This document shows positions 1 through 10,309 of a stretch of DNA of 64,000 bases, in pieces. The stretch's first letter is position 1. Each line of letters opens with the position of its first letter. The DNA comes from Verticillium longisporum. Lineage: Eukaryota > Ascomycota > Sordariomycetes > Glomerellales > Plectosphaerellaceae. The notes below the pieces were generated by a model, which was not told the origin of the DNA, searched no databases, and worked only from the letters and a program-made list of their open reading frames with translations. Location: contig JAETXT010000004.1 of NCBI GenBank assembly GCA_019188255.1, positions 2,046,001 through 2,110,000 of the forward strand, read 5' to 3'. Both the position numbers and the translations under genes were made by a program.

Positions 1-625
1 TCGTGAACGAGATTTCGACTTATCCCGTAGAAGCTGACCCACGAGGTCCATCAAACAGGACTTGGTGAACATATCATCATGGTACGTTTGTTGCTACCAC
101 GTGGCACGACTGCGGTTGATTAGTACGACGTTCCTGAGTCACAGAAATCAAGGAGCGCAAACCCAGCACATAGCCAGCCGTCGGTGATCCAGCGACGACA
201 GTGCGTTGCCGTATGTGGTGCGTACTGTTTAAAAGAGTCTGCAGCGTTTCATCCCTGCCCATCTGGTATGGAGCCTCGGAGAACGGGGCGGACATGACCC
301 ACGCCCAGATGATGACCAAGAGCGACGTGCATGCATACGTACGATGTTCGAGAGGGAGAGAAAAGTCTCCGTTGCTTCACTCCAAGGGCCGAAGTATTCT
401 TCACCGCGTGGCAGGTGTGCGGGTGAGTAGACCAGTGTCATTTCTCACATACGACTATGACTATTATTGTCCCTGGCTTGCGGAACCAAGCTTTCCCAAC
501 GCTGCACCACAGGCAGCCATGCTTGCTCATGGATCCCAGGAACGAGGGCTGCTGCACCCCGTCCGTGGCATCACTCTTGGTGCCCTGCATCCTGCGTCCT
601 GCCACTCGTGTCGACGTCTTTGAAC
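1..625. other. Intergenic, no gene seen
   Basis: Only short overlapping open frames without recognisable protein features occur here. The right edge is the 3' flank of the CFEM gene. Nothing else could be supported. Confidence 0.6.
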
Positions 626-1273
626 CTACAGCATGGCAGCTGCGGCGATGAGGCCTCCCAGCACGCCGACAGGCATCATGGTCGCCAAGGGCCCTGCGTT
701 GGGGGTAGAGGTTGAGGCAGTGTTCTGCGCATTTGCGGCCGAGCCGGTTGTCGATGCCGTCTGCGAAGCTGCTGTGGTGGCAGCGGCGGTGCCCGAAGCC
801 GTTGTCGAGGTCTCGGACGCCGTTGTTTTGCAGACGACCGAGTCGGGCAAATCGGTGACGCCGGAACCTCTGCAGAGGCGTTTGGCAAAGTCAACAGCAG
901 CCTGTTGCTCCTGCTGCGTGCAGCCGGCGGCAAGGCAGCATGCCATGTCGTCGAGGAAGCTCTTGTTGCTGCAAATGCACTTGTTGTCGAACTGGCCGCA
1001 GCCTGCAATGTTACCACCGGTCGTGGCCTCGATGACGCATGGTTGCTGTCGGCAGCAGAATGGTCAGTCTCGCAGTCACCAACGCATCACCAGAGAGCCA
1101 GGAAGAAGACCGACCGGCGAGGCCTCAAGCCCGCCAGTCATCAGAGAGTGACGACGATTGCTTCAAAGGGAGAGGGGGGGGGGGATACGCACGGCGCACT
1201 TGGGCAGGTCACCCGTCGACTGAGCGGCAACGAGGCCGACGAGGGCGAGAATGGAAGCAGTAATCAACTTCAT
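626..1273 (-). CDS. CFEM-domain GPI-anchored secreted protein
   Basis: Two exons on the minus strand, 1193-1273 and 626-1045, joined across a 147 bp intron (GTGCGT...CAG) that contains an 11 to 12 base G run on the plus strand. The 166-residue product starts with a signal peptide (MKLITASILALVGLVAA). It then shows the CFEM cysteine spacing C-x3-C-x12-C-x6-C-x-C-x10-CC-x4-C-x15-C at about residues 26-85, with the FDNKC aspartate that contacts heme in characterised CFEM proteins. A Ser/Thr/Ala-rich stalk follows, and a hydrophobic C-terminus (about residues 145-166) typical of GPI addition. CFEM proteins act at the fungal cell surface in heme/iron acquisition, wall stability or host interaction; which of these applies is not visible. 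The start is the only ATG before the signal peptide. Confidence in the fold is high. Confidence 0.93.
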
Positions 1274-4200
1274 CGTGATGTCAGACAGGGACTAGACTAC
1301 AGCGAGAGATGGTGGATTGCGCAACTGTTGTTGGGTGTGGAACAGTGGGATGGCGGTACGTCAGGGCGCGAAGAGGAGAAGGGGCGCGAATCCGCTCCTG
1401 TCGAACGAGGCACCAGGCCCGAGCCCCCAAGCCCCCTTTGAACACGGTCCCTTGCCTCCTTCCTCATCCCAGGGGTCGCGAGGCCGAGATTGGCTGACGG
1501 CGGGGGGGGGAGTCTCGACCCAGATCGATGCTGCCCCACTGATGGCGACCTGCTTGCCTGCGTCCCCAATCATTTCCGAGGAGCGAAGCAATACTACTGG
1601 CAGGCCAATGCAGGGCAGGAACTACTGCATGCCAAGCAAGTGCATTCCCCAGGATGCGGAAAGCTTGAAGGAGCCACAGAGACACGCACTTGACACGCAA
1701 AACCTGGATGGGGCTGATGAGGATGAATTTCAGCCACCACGTCTTTCCAGCCTCAGTCACATCAACCTCCCACAGCCTCACGAATGATGGCTTCCTATCC
1801 ATCAGCTCTGCTTCGCTACCGCTGCTACCGCTGCTACCGCTACCGGCCGCCATCGTCCGTCTTGTCAAAGCCATCGAAAGAACCCTGCTCAAGGATGCGA
1901 CGCGCGGCCACGTCAACATTCAGAGGATGAGCTCTTGAATTTGCCGATCAGCGCACTCGGGCGCCTCCTCCGCCTACTATGCTCATGTCCGCAAATCGAC
2001 CGCTGAAGTCTTACAACGCAATGCGGATATCCGGTCGAAGCCAGCTTGCGCACGCGTCATGGCGCCGCTAAGCGGGCCAGACACGCAAGTACAGCACATG
2101 GTACATGTACATTGTTGAGCAACGAGCAGCATTTGATCCCACTATGCGAGACTGCGACAATCTCCGACTATTGCCGTGCACAAAGTTTAACAACGACCAT
2201 CACTGCTCTGACCGAGCCTTCCTCACTGGGCACCTGAGGGTAGGCTGCCGCCTGGCACGGCCCAGCTCTACATGTACAGCCTCTCAGTGCCGCCGGTACC
2301 TACAAGTACAAGTACTCACTTAGTTCTCTCACCCGTCTGTCTCCACGCAAAAGAAATGCGTATTGTTGTTCCACCGCAAGCCACTCCCGGGCCCACTGCG
2401 TCCTAGACGCTGCAGAAGGTTCAAGCCGGTGTCTCTCGGGCCTCCCGCCTGCAAGCCTCAACCCGCCGCCATTCCCATCCGTCCACGAGACGAGATGCCT
2501 TCTAGGTTTTGCGAAACCGAACTTGTCGCTCGACGGCGCGAGCGCCACGGGTAGGACAGGCCGGTCACTCGGTTATTCCCTTCTTGTGTAGCCGACCTCA
2601 GCCCGACCCAGAGCAACCCGACTGCATGATCGACGGCGGCATGTCCTGCGGAGACTTCCTCTACAGGTCAAGACCCGGGAAGCGGGCTGGCTCGTCTCTT
2701 GCCTGTCCGACCTAATGACCCGCCTGAGCGCACAACGCTGATGTCTTACGCCAAAGGGGAGAAAGGAGGTGGGGGACGGAGGGCCGAGCGACTGGGACCA
2801 TGGGCTGCTCAGAACAGCTTGCTGGGTCGGCGAGAGCTTGAATCGCCGCCCACCCGCCTGCCCCCTTCCCATCCCTGGACGCCCTGACCACACCGTCGGG
2901 CTCGTGGGATGTCGACAGGGCTCGGAGCTGCGGATCGTCACTCCGATAGTCTTCTTGGTGACGACCGGCATCATGCAGCCAGGGTGGGAACAAACGCGGT
3001 GGCTCGAGTTCGTCACAGCTGCAGGCCTGTTCGATGGAATTGCCGGACCCTCCCCACAACAACGCACATCTCATCAAACAGGCCTCTGCCGGATCGCCCC
3101 GCCCTCTGACCTCGAACGATGAAGAGTACAGTAACCCTACGATATGCAGTGTTCCAGGCGGTATTCTGGCCGAGACGGGCTTGATTGCACAGCGGCCAAG
3201 CAATTCATTACAATCTAGCGCATCAAGTAGAGGGTACGGCGCGGATAGAAGAGTGCTTCGGGCTAGATCATGAGATGGCTTTGTGGGCGCAGCAAGCAAT
3301 AGTGGTGGGCACATCAGCCTTTGCCCGTGCTGACGCTCAACACGCCCTTGTTCATACTATCGTCGAGCTTACAATGGAACTCCGGCGCCATTTACGCGTT
3401 GCAGCATCCTCGCTCGTCAACATGTACGATTGATAGATAGAGACGCACGCCCGACCGGTCGAGGCTCGCCTACAGAGACGCTTTCACGCTGCCGTGCGGA
3501 GATGCAGTTCGCTCCTCGCCGAAATACATGTATAACACAGCAAAAAATTAACAGGACGACGGGTTCGACGCTGCGCCGTCAAAGTTTCACAACCGGACAA
3601 GGATGAATCGCAGGCCTGCTTACCATGTACATGCTTGGCTTCCGGCACGCTCCGTGTGAGGCTGTCACCATGCATATCTGGCGCCGTCGATGGAAGCACC
3701 GTCGTAGATTTGCCACGACAAGACCAGAGGCTCACGATAGGTTCACGCCCAGCAAGGCGATATACCTTGTACCCATGTGAAACTCTGATATTCGGTTCAA
3801 GTTCTGATTTCATGATAGCTTGCTTGATGCATCCTTGGTCATGCGTCGTGCCACTAGCCGATGCAAAGTTGGATCACAATAACAGATGCACATCACGCGA
3901 TACCAGGCGGGCACCTTTGCCTCTTTCGTCCTGGTGTGTCACCGCACTGATGGTCTGTCACGGCAATCATGGTCCCACCGCAACACCCAACCCCGACCCT
4001 CCAGACCAACTGCCGCTGGTCCCCTTGGTCCAAAAGTGTATCCGTCGGGTCGAAATGTACCCTTCAATTCAAGGAAGAGAAACTTGCTCACCCCAAAGAA
4101 GCCTGCCTCTGATATGCAGAAACCACGCCATTCTCAATCCAGGAACTCGGATTGTCCCCCTTCTTGTTTCGGTTGAAACGTGGGGGCGGGGGATCTTCCC

Positions 4201-5606
4201 ATGCCCACCTATTCAGGAACATGTTTCCTCCCTCCCCGCCTCCAAGGAGAGCGAGCCAACGCATTGATGTACCGATGCATCTCGCCTTCGCTTCGGGCGA
4301 ACAACGCCGACGAGGGGGGCCACTCTCTCTGACTTTTTTTTTTTTTCCTCCTCTACTTGTCAACGTCGGGATCCGTACGTACCGGTCACTAGAAACTGCC
4401 GTGCAGACAGACCACCAAAGCGCGCGCGCACATCGGATGTCGTGAGTCTATTCGATACGGATCTCGCGAAGGTTCCAAGGCGGGCTTGGGGGGGGATTTG
4501 ACACGCCATCCGTGCCGTGCCCACCCTCTCGTCCTTCCTCTCACCTCACCCTTCTCCGTAGGTAGGTACATGTCGGTACCCCATTCAATTCCCTCGTGGG
4601 CAGTGGACATTTCGACATGCCTCACCTCGCTGACTCGAAAGACGCGGCCATGTCATGTCGTCTGGGATTGTATCGTCTGAGCGGCGGAAGAACCAGGTTC
4701 CGCTTTTTCTCACCCCCTCCAAAACGAATCACCCCCTTCCAAGCCGCCGCCGCTCCCCCTCTCGTCTTTCTCTTCCCAACGTCAAATCGTCAATCTGGAA
4801 CAGATCCGGTACGCGAGGTCATGGCCCAGAAACTTCCTACCCTGCGGGAGAGAGAGCTAGGGAACGACGGCTCGGTCAGCCGCAAGCCTAGGCCGAGAGA
4901 CAAAGTAGATTCGAGGTCCCTGCGAGGCAACATGATCATTTGCGCGGAGATATCGTGACCTACAGTACATGTACACACTAAGCAGGTACGCTAGATGCAT
5001 CAAAAGGGGGTGGATGCAGGGAGAGAAGAAAAATAGACGCCGCACCCGTGCCGTTTCCTCTTCTTCTATTGTCTCCCTCTCCATCTTCTTACGACTGTTC
5101 CCCCAGAAGGATCCATTCTCATCTGTCTGTTCCCTATGCGAGGTAATTTGAGGCTCTTGGATCCAAGATGGCGCAAACCTTATTTCTGACTTGGGCTGGG
5201 ACCCCTGGCTTGCCAGTGCCTTTGGTACCTTACCCTGGTCTCCTCCAGCTTGACCAGTCAGTCGGCGCTGATTCATGAGGTCGGGGGTGGTGGTAATAGT
5301 GGCGGTGGCACGTCGGGCAGAGCACACGTCAATACAGACCCCCGTCGTCAAGGGTCCCAAAGCGGACGGGGAGGGAAGAAAGCGGGTGGTCTGTTCACAG
5401 GGAGGAGGGTGACATCCGTTATGGGGCACGGCAGTCAGCATTGGGTACCCGACAACCAAGATTTCGTCCCCTTCCTACCATGTACATGCTAGTCTTCTCT
5501 TACTTCTCTTCCTGAAATTTGGGTGCTTCAAGCAGTCCATCAGTGCAGATCAAGCTTTGATCCCTGTCTGAGCCGAGACCTCGCACTCCAAGTGGAAACC
5601 CCAACC
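1274..5606. other. 4.3 kb gene-poor stretch
   Basis: Many overlapping short frames on both strands, none with a credible domain, signal peptide or consistent splice structure. It holds a T13 run near 4335-4347, a GTAGGTAGGTACATG motif near 4559 and scattered CT-rich tracts. It spans the promoter of the CFEM gene on the left and the 3' flank of the vWA gene on the right. Confidence 0.5.
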
Positions 5607-8588
5607 TCAAGCTACGGCCACCTCGTATGCCGCCGTGATCAATCTGACCGCTCCCTTCTCGTCGACAAGTTTTCCCTCGAAGAAAATGTCACGCAGCCCG
5701 TCCTCAGTCCGGCACAACTTGTCCGCCCTGTACTGGAGCTTGACGAATAAATCTCCGTCGTCCCAGATCTGCTGTGACCCCTCGGTCAGGGTGGCCATCA
5801 GGTGGAGAAAGACGGCCAGAGCCGCGTGGTATTTGTCCGTATCTGCAATAGCAGAGTAGGGGCTTCCGGTGCGGAGGAATTGTTCCAAAATGTCGGAGTC
5901 CGACGGGATAAGGTATGTTCCGTCCAGGGCTGAAAGTGGAACCGCATAACATCGATCAGTAATGGCTTCTATGCCAGCGCCGCGTTCGTTGGACGTCTCG
6001 GTCTGCTTGTTCACCAAGTTTTGGAGTGCTGTGCTCGCTTCTCCTGGGCCAGCTTTCTTCTGCAATTGAACGTGCTGCTCGGCGAGATAATGCAGGAGCC
6101 GCATCCAGACGAAGCGCTCAACGTCCTCGGGGCTGACGTCCTCCATGAGGCCAGCGAGGCGGACGAGCACGAGGAACCCGTCAATCGGATACTCGAGTAA
6201 GGGGCTCTGGTGGATCGTGGACTGGAAACCTTGGAAAGTCACGCGAAGAGCCTGCTGCAGTGGCATCGTGTCATTGACGACGCCTAAAAGCGGGCTGCCC
6301 ACCGGCGTGAGGCCAGCCATGGTGGAGATGCCGGGAAGCTTCGACAGCTCTCGACAGCACCATTCCAAGCTCGGCATGAGGGTCTGGCATTCGGACTGTA
6401 TCGCGCCGTCGACCAGGTCCTCAATGGTAGTGCAGAGGGTGGAGAGGAAGACGAGGAACACAATGCTGTCACGGAAGCGGTGACCGTATACTTCCCCCAG
6501 CTTGTCCTCCCACAACTGCCTATTCTCACGCTTGTGTAGCGGAACCAGCGGTAGCGCAACCGTCACACGGTCTTCATTCGGAAGCTCACCAGCCTGCAAA
6601 AGCAGGGAAGCGCACCCATCGCAGCATGTTATAGGGAGAATGACGTCTGTCTCGGGATAGTTGCCGAGTACGAGAGGATACATGTGACCAAGGCGCTGAT
6701 TTGCCTTTGGCAGATGCAAAGTCCCTGGCTCATCGGAGCTGGTCTGCAGTAGCAGTGTCTGTATTGACCTGGGTTCTCTGCATATCGGGCACGTAGCATA
6801 TGCGCCGGGTTGCCTGTCATACACAGTGCTTCGCTCGCCTTTGTACCCCGGGAGGAACAACAGGTCCCTAGTTCGTCTGCCTCGTTGACCGATATACGCG
6901 CTGGGTCCAGCTTGCTGGTACGTGCCTGGACCTGTGTCCTGGTGATGATGATAATTTCGGTTGGGCCCAGGGCTCAAGGGGCTCATTCTTGCCTCGTTCC
7001 TGGCGGACCTTGCACCAGAATAATGCGCTGTGTATGGCCGTCTTCCGCCTCCCACTGGGGACGACATAGGTGTGAGCATGGCTGGACTCGCTGGGGCGCG
7101 CACATCGTTCATGGTCATAGTTGAGAGCACTTCGGCTAAAGTGTCGTTCAGTTTGCAGGAGAGTTCCCAATCGGCCTCAACCTGGCTTTCAAAGTGGGAC
7201 CAGTTCTGGCGGTGTGCAACGCGAAGCCCTGACCTGAAGCTGTCGATGTACGTGATGGGGGGGGCCTCAGACATCTTGGCCTCAATACCATCAGATGTTT
7301 CATCACGAGACAGTAAATCCCACAGATCTTCAGTCTCGTATATCGGGGCTAGGCTTTTGACCTCTTTCAATAAAATTTTCATGCAGTTCAACCCATTGGA
7401 ACCAACATCCTCTCGCTTCATCAGGGCCGCTTCCGGGATCTTGTGGTGACGACGAGCACTCTCGATCCAAGACTTCACATCTTGATCTCTGCCGCGAGTT
7501 TTGGCGGCCAGGAGGATGACATCCAGTGCAGAATAGTCTGCCAGCAGCTCAATGATGTCTTCTTTGGACAAGGTGTCACTGTACTGGCTTGACATATCGA
7601 GCGTATTCCCCCCTGGGAGAACAACAGCATCTACCGAAAGACGTGTCGGTTGCGGGACCTGAACCCTGGAAAGGTCTTCGTAGGTGATCCGAATGAGATC
7701 TTGCCATCGTGTGGTCGGTCCAAAAGGGGTAAATCTTGCATGCTCTGGGAGGAGCGTGGTGAAGGACCCCTTTGCTTGCAACACGTAGAGATCACCGCTT
7801 TTGACATCGTGGAAGAGAAAAATGCAGTGAGGAGCCACAGCAAAGACCGAAAGACCAACAGACACATTGCAGTCATATGGAGACTGAACACGGTATCCAT
7901 AAAGTATGATGACAGATGCTGTTCCGTGAAAGCCTGTCTTGGAGGTGACGTTGGCAAATTTATTGATGAGCGGCTTCTCAAAGAAGCCATCGGTCATGAG
8001 AAACCAAAGACTGGCCTCATGGAGCGCATGCCGGGCGACTGCCTCCTCCAGTACGACAGAAGGATCGGTCCCAGCACCAGGGGTGAGAAACGGGGTCTGT
8101 TGCGGGTGTACGACGCCGAGGCATCGGCCATCCCAAGGGATGACACGAGATTGTGTGTTCGATTCAGCGGGCTTCAGCCCGCCCATCAAGAGGTTGATGG
8201 ATCGTTTTTCCTCATCCAGGATTCGCCCTCGTGTGCTCCCTGAGACGTCGACTGCGAAGACGAGTGGCAGGTCACGAACTTGCGTACCGTGCCCATCCCC
8301 TGCACCGGGCGATGGGCTGGGACAAGCCGGTGACACAGCATGCAGTGGTGGTGTTGGAAGTCGAGCCCATCCCGGGCGGATGGCTGGTGGTGGAGGCGCT
8401 CCGATCGGTGTAGCTTCGCTCGATGGAGTCGGGGGCTCAACAGCTGGCGACAAGGGAAGTGAAAGCTGCTCGCTGAAAAGTGGTGATGGCAGACCAGGCG
8501 TTCTCGGAATAGTCTCATTGGCTTGACTGGGACTTATTGCAGGTACATGCCTACCGCGCAACCCTTTAGCAGTCAGCATCCTCTCCAT
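5607..8588 (-). CDS. von Willebrand factor A domain protein with Cys-pair cluster
   Basis: Uninterrupted frame of 993 codons from the ATG at 8588. The frame stays open up to 8912, but the extra 108 residues look non-coding, so the internal ATG is preferred. Residues 1-105 are Pro/Ser-rich and disordered. A vWA domain follows: VFAVDVSGS with MIDAS DxSxS at about 114-118, GAGTDPS for the MIDAS threonine, and FLMTDGF for the last aspartate. Farther on, CPIC (about residue 598) and CCDGC (about residue 654) form two cysteine pairs that could bind one zinc. The C-terminal third is helical without a domain I recognise. vWA proteins usually organise protein complexes through metal-dependent binding. 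No signal peptide or membrane segment is visible, so a cytosolic or nuclear role is inferred. Partner and pathway are unknown. Confidence 0.85.
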   Translation of the reverse strand: MERMLTAKGLRGRHVPAISPSQANETIPRTPGLPSPLFSEQLSLPLSPAVEPPTPSSEATPIGAPPPPAIRPGWARLPTPPLHAVSPACPSPSPGAGDGHGTQVRDLPLVFAVDVSGSTRGRILDEEKRSINLLMGGLKPAESNTQSRVIPWDGRCLGVVHPQQTPFLTPGAGTDPSVVLEEAVARHALHEASLWFLMTDGFFEKPLINKFANVTSKTGFHGTASVIILYGYRVQSPYDCNVSVGLSVFAVAPHCIFLFHDVKSGDLYVLQAKGSFTTLLPEHARFTPFGPTTRWQDLIRITYEDLSRVQVPQPTRLSVDAVVLPGGNTLDMSSQYSDTLSKEDIIELLADYSALDVILLAAKTRGRDQDVKSWIESARRHHKIPEAALMKREDVGSNGLNCMKILLKEVKSLAPIYETEDLWDLLSRDETSDGIEAKMSEAPPITYIDSFRSGLRVAHRQNWSHFESQVEADWELSCKLNDTLAEVLSTMTMNDVRAPASPAMLTPMSSPVGGGRRPYTAHYSGARSARNEARMSPLSPGPNRNYHHHQDTGPGTYQQAGPSAYIGQRGRRTRDLLFLPGYKGERSTVYDRQPGAYATCPICREPRSIQTLLLQTSSDEPGTLHLPKANQRLGHMYPLVLGNYPETDVILPITCCDGCASLLLQAGELPNEDRVTVALPLVPLHKRENRQLWEDKLGEVYGHRFRDSIVFLVFLSTLCTTIEDLVDGAIQSECQTLMPSLEWCCRELSKLPGISTMAGLTPVGSPLLGVVNDTMPLQQALRVTFQGFQSTIHQSPLLEYPIDGFLVLVRLAGLMEDVSPEDVERFVWMRLLHYLAEQHVQLQKKAGPGEASTALQNLVNKQTETSNERGAGIEAITDRCYAVPLSALDGTYLIPSDSDILEQFLRTGSPYSAIADTDKYHAALAVFLHLMATLTEGSQQIWDDGDLFVKLQYRADKLCRTEDGLRDIFFEGKLVDEKGAVRLITAAYEVAVA

Positions 8589-9083
8589 GTTCTTGGACAA
8601 GCAGCTCAGAATTCTCCAACGTACGATCGCGAAGCCCTCGCAAGCCAAAATTGGCCGCGATCTTGGGGTGCATAGGCCGGTCAGGAGTGGACGGCATTCT
8701 TTTGACTGATGGGCACACTGTGGTCTGCTCTCCGCAAAACGTGCTCCTGGTATTTTGAAATAGAGGGGGTCGCTCAGGTTGGCAAGAGAGTTGTGTGGGA
8801 ATACACGACTTGGACTTGCTTGATTCCTTACACAGCAGGGGGTGGGTTTGAAATATGTCTTGCCTCTCCGTCTAACGTCGGCGAACCAGCTCGAGGATGG
8901 CACAGCCACCAAAGAAGGCGTCGCGCAGGCTCACTAAGCCGCTGCGAGGCTCACTCGGGCAGCCAATATGAAGTTTTCTCACCACACCACAGTGAGGGCG
9001 CCGGGCATGCCGCGCTGCAACCGGCAGTTCAGCCCTAGATGTCTCGAGCGAGTTCCTAGGGAACTCTCGCCGGCATAACCAAG
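8589..9083. other. Spacer between vWA gene and upstream small gene
   Basis: About 500 bp upstream of the vWA start. The vWA frame remains open to 8912, so an N-terminal extension or 5' UTR is possible. No other gene is seen. Confidence 0.5.
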
Positions 9084-9845
9084 TCATAGGACTCCTTGAG
9101 GTGAATAGCTTGGCTTCACAAGAGGCACAACTGGAGGGGCATCATAGCCTTGGCTGCCGCCATGTGGCGAGTGTGGTAGTCGAAAGATTGATGGGGAATT
9201 CGACGGAGGTGACCGAGTGCTACCGCCCCCCACGACTGAATGTCTGCCGTGAGTGGAGGGGTGGAGGCCTGGCCGGTGTGGTTCGCGGACAGGCTCATCA
9301 GCTGCCTCGTCGATAGTGTGGTGCGGCAGCGGCAGTGTGGAATCGACGGCATCCTCGAGCCAATGCGCGTCGTGTTGGCTTGCATAGCGCTTCTTCTTTG
9401 CTTTGCCCGGGGTGACGGCACTTTCGCGTGATGACGAGATGTCTTGCGACTGGCCGATGGCATTGTCAACCGCCATGTCAGTCGACGGGCCTGGACGTTG
9501 GATGGACTGAGAAGAATCGGACGAGTGGAGGCCTCCAGGCTGGTACGGCCGGAGACCAATGGGGGCATCGAGATGTTCAACATCCGAATTGGCCAGAGCA
9601 ACTTGCTCATCCTCGGCCACAAGGCTCTGGCGCTCATTCGATTCGTAGGGGTGCCGAGCCAGGTCGGAGCTGCTCAGGGAGGAAGGCTGCGGGGTATCTG
9701 CTGTGCTGGGGCCAGATGACACTGCATCTTCAGCCGCTGTGATCCAGGAAGCGTTTAGGGATGATCCATTCGGACGAGCCCTGCGCTTCCGATGGCCTGA
9801 GGATTTGACGGTGCCGGCGCCGGTGTTGATGTCGATGCCAGCCAT
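9084..9845 (-). CDS. Small disordered protein, function unknown
   Basis: Single-exon frame of 253 codons with a good ATG. The start MAGIDINTGAG is followed by a basic patch (GHRKRRARP) that could be a nuclear localisation signal. The rest is Ser/Pro/His/Gln-rich and apparently unstructured, with a second basic cluster (KAKKKRY, about residue 153). I recognise no domain. It lies upstream of and co-oriented with the vWA gene, and divergent from the CorA-like gene across 464 bp. A real but lineage-restricted gene is likely; a chance open frame in GC-rich DNA is the alternative. Confidence 0.6.
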   Translation of the reverse strand: MAGIDINTGAGTVKSSGHRKRRARPNGSSLNASWITAAEDAVSSGPSTADTPQPSSLSSSDLARHPYESNERQSLVAEDEQVALANSDVEHLDAPIGLRPYQPGGLHSSDSSQSIQRPGPSTDMAVDNAIGQSQDISSSRESAVTPGKAKKKRYASQHDAHWLEDAVDSTLPLPHHTIDEAADEPVREPHRPGLHPSTHGRHSVVGGGSTRSPPSNSPSIFRLPHSPHGGSQGYDAPPVVPLVKPSYSPQGVL

Positions 9846-10309
9846 TTGCGGTGAAAGACAGACGTGAAGTTGATGGTGAATGTAAAGCTTGTTGGAGTGA
9901 GATCGATAGTAGCCAGATTAGCTGAAGAGTAGGGTAGTAATAGGAGATCAGTCGGAATCGAAATCGGATGCTAAAAGATGAATGAGGAGGGGTCGGGCCG
10001 CTCCTTGGGCGACGGGACAGTATGTAGCTGCGTCTGGCTGAGCTGAGGATCCGACCACAGCCGCACCACAGCCACAAGATTGCGTCGAGCCTGCCTCGAG
10101 CCTGCCTCGAGCCTGCCTCGACCAGATGGCGAGGCGGACTTGAGCAGGTCCCAGGGTGCTGCTTGCCTCAGATAACCAGAGAGGAACAAATACCGTGACT
10201 GCCAGCCTACCTACCTGCCTACCGGACAGCCTCGACACGTGCCGTTTGCCTTCTTGCTCTACTTTGCTTGCTGTGAACCTGTTTTGGCTTCCTCTCGCCG
10301 TCCAACATC
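9846..10309. promoter_or_regulatory. Bidirectional promoter region
   Basis: A 464 bp gap between divergent starts (9845 minus, 10310 plus). It contains CT/TC-rich tracts and an imperfect tandem of GCCTGCCTCGA near 10085-10123. Confidence 0.45.
10085..10123. repeat. 11-bp tandem repeat GCCTGCCTCGA
   Basis: About three and a half adjacent copies with almost no variation, inside the divergent promoter. It could bind a regulator or be a replication-slippage product. Confidence 0.8.

Noticed and set aside
5607..8912. vWA gene starting at 8912
   Set aside because: The first 108 residues of that frame have no protein-like pattern, and a good ATG lies at 8588.
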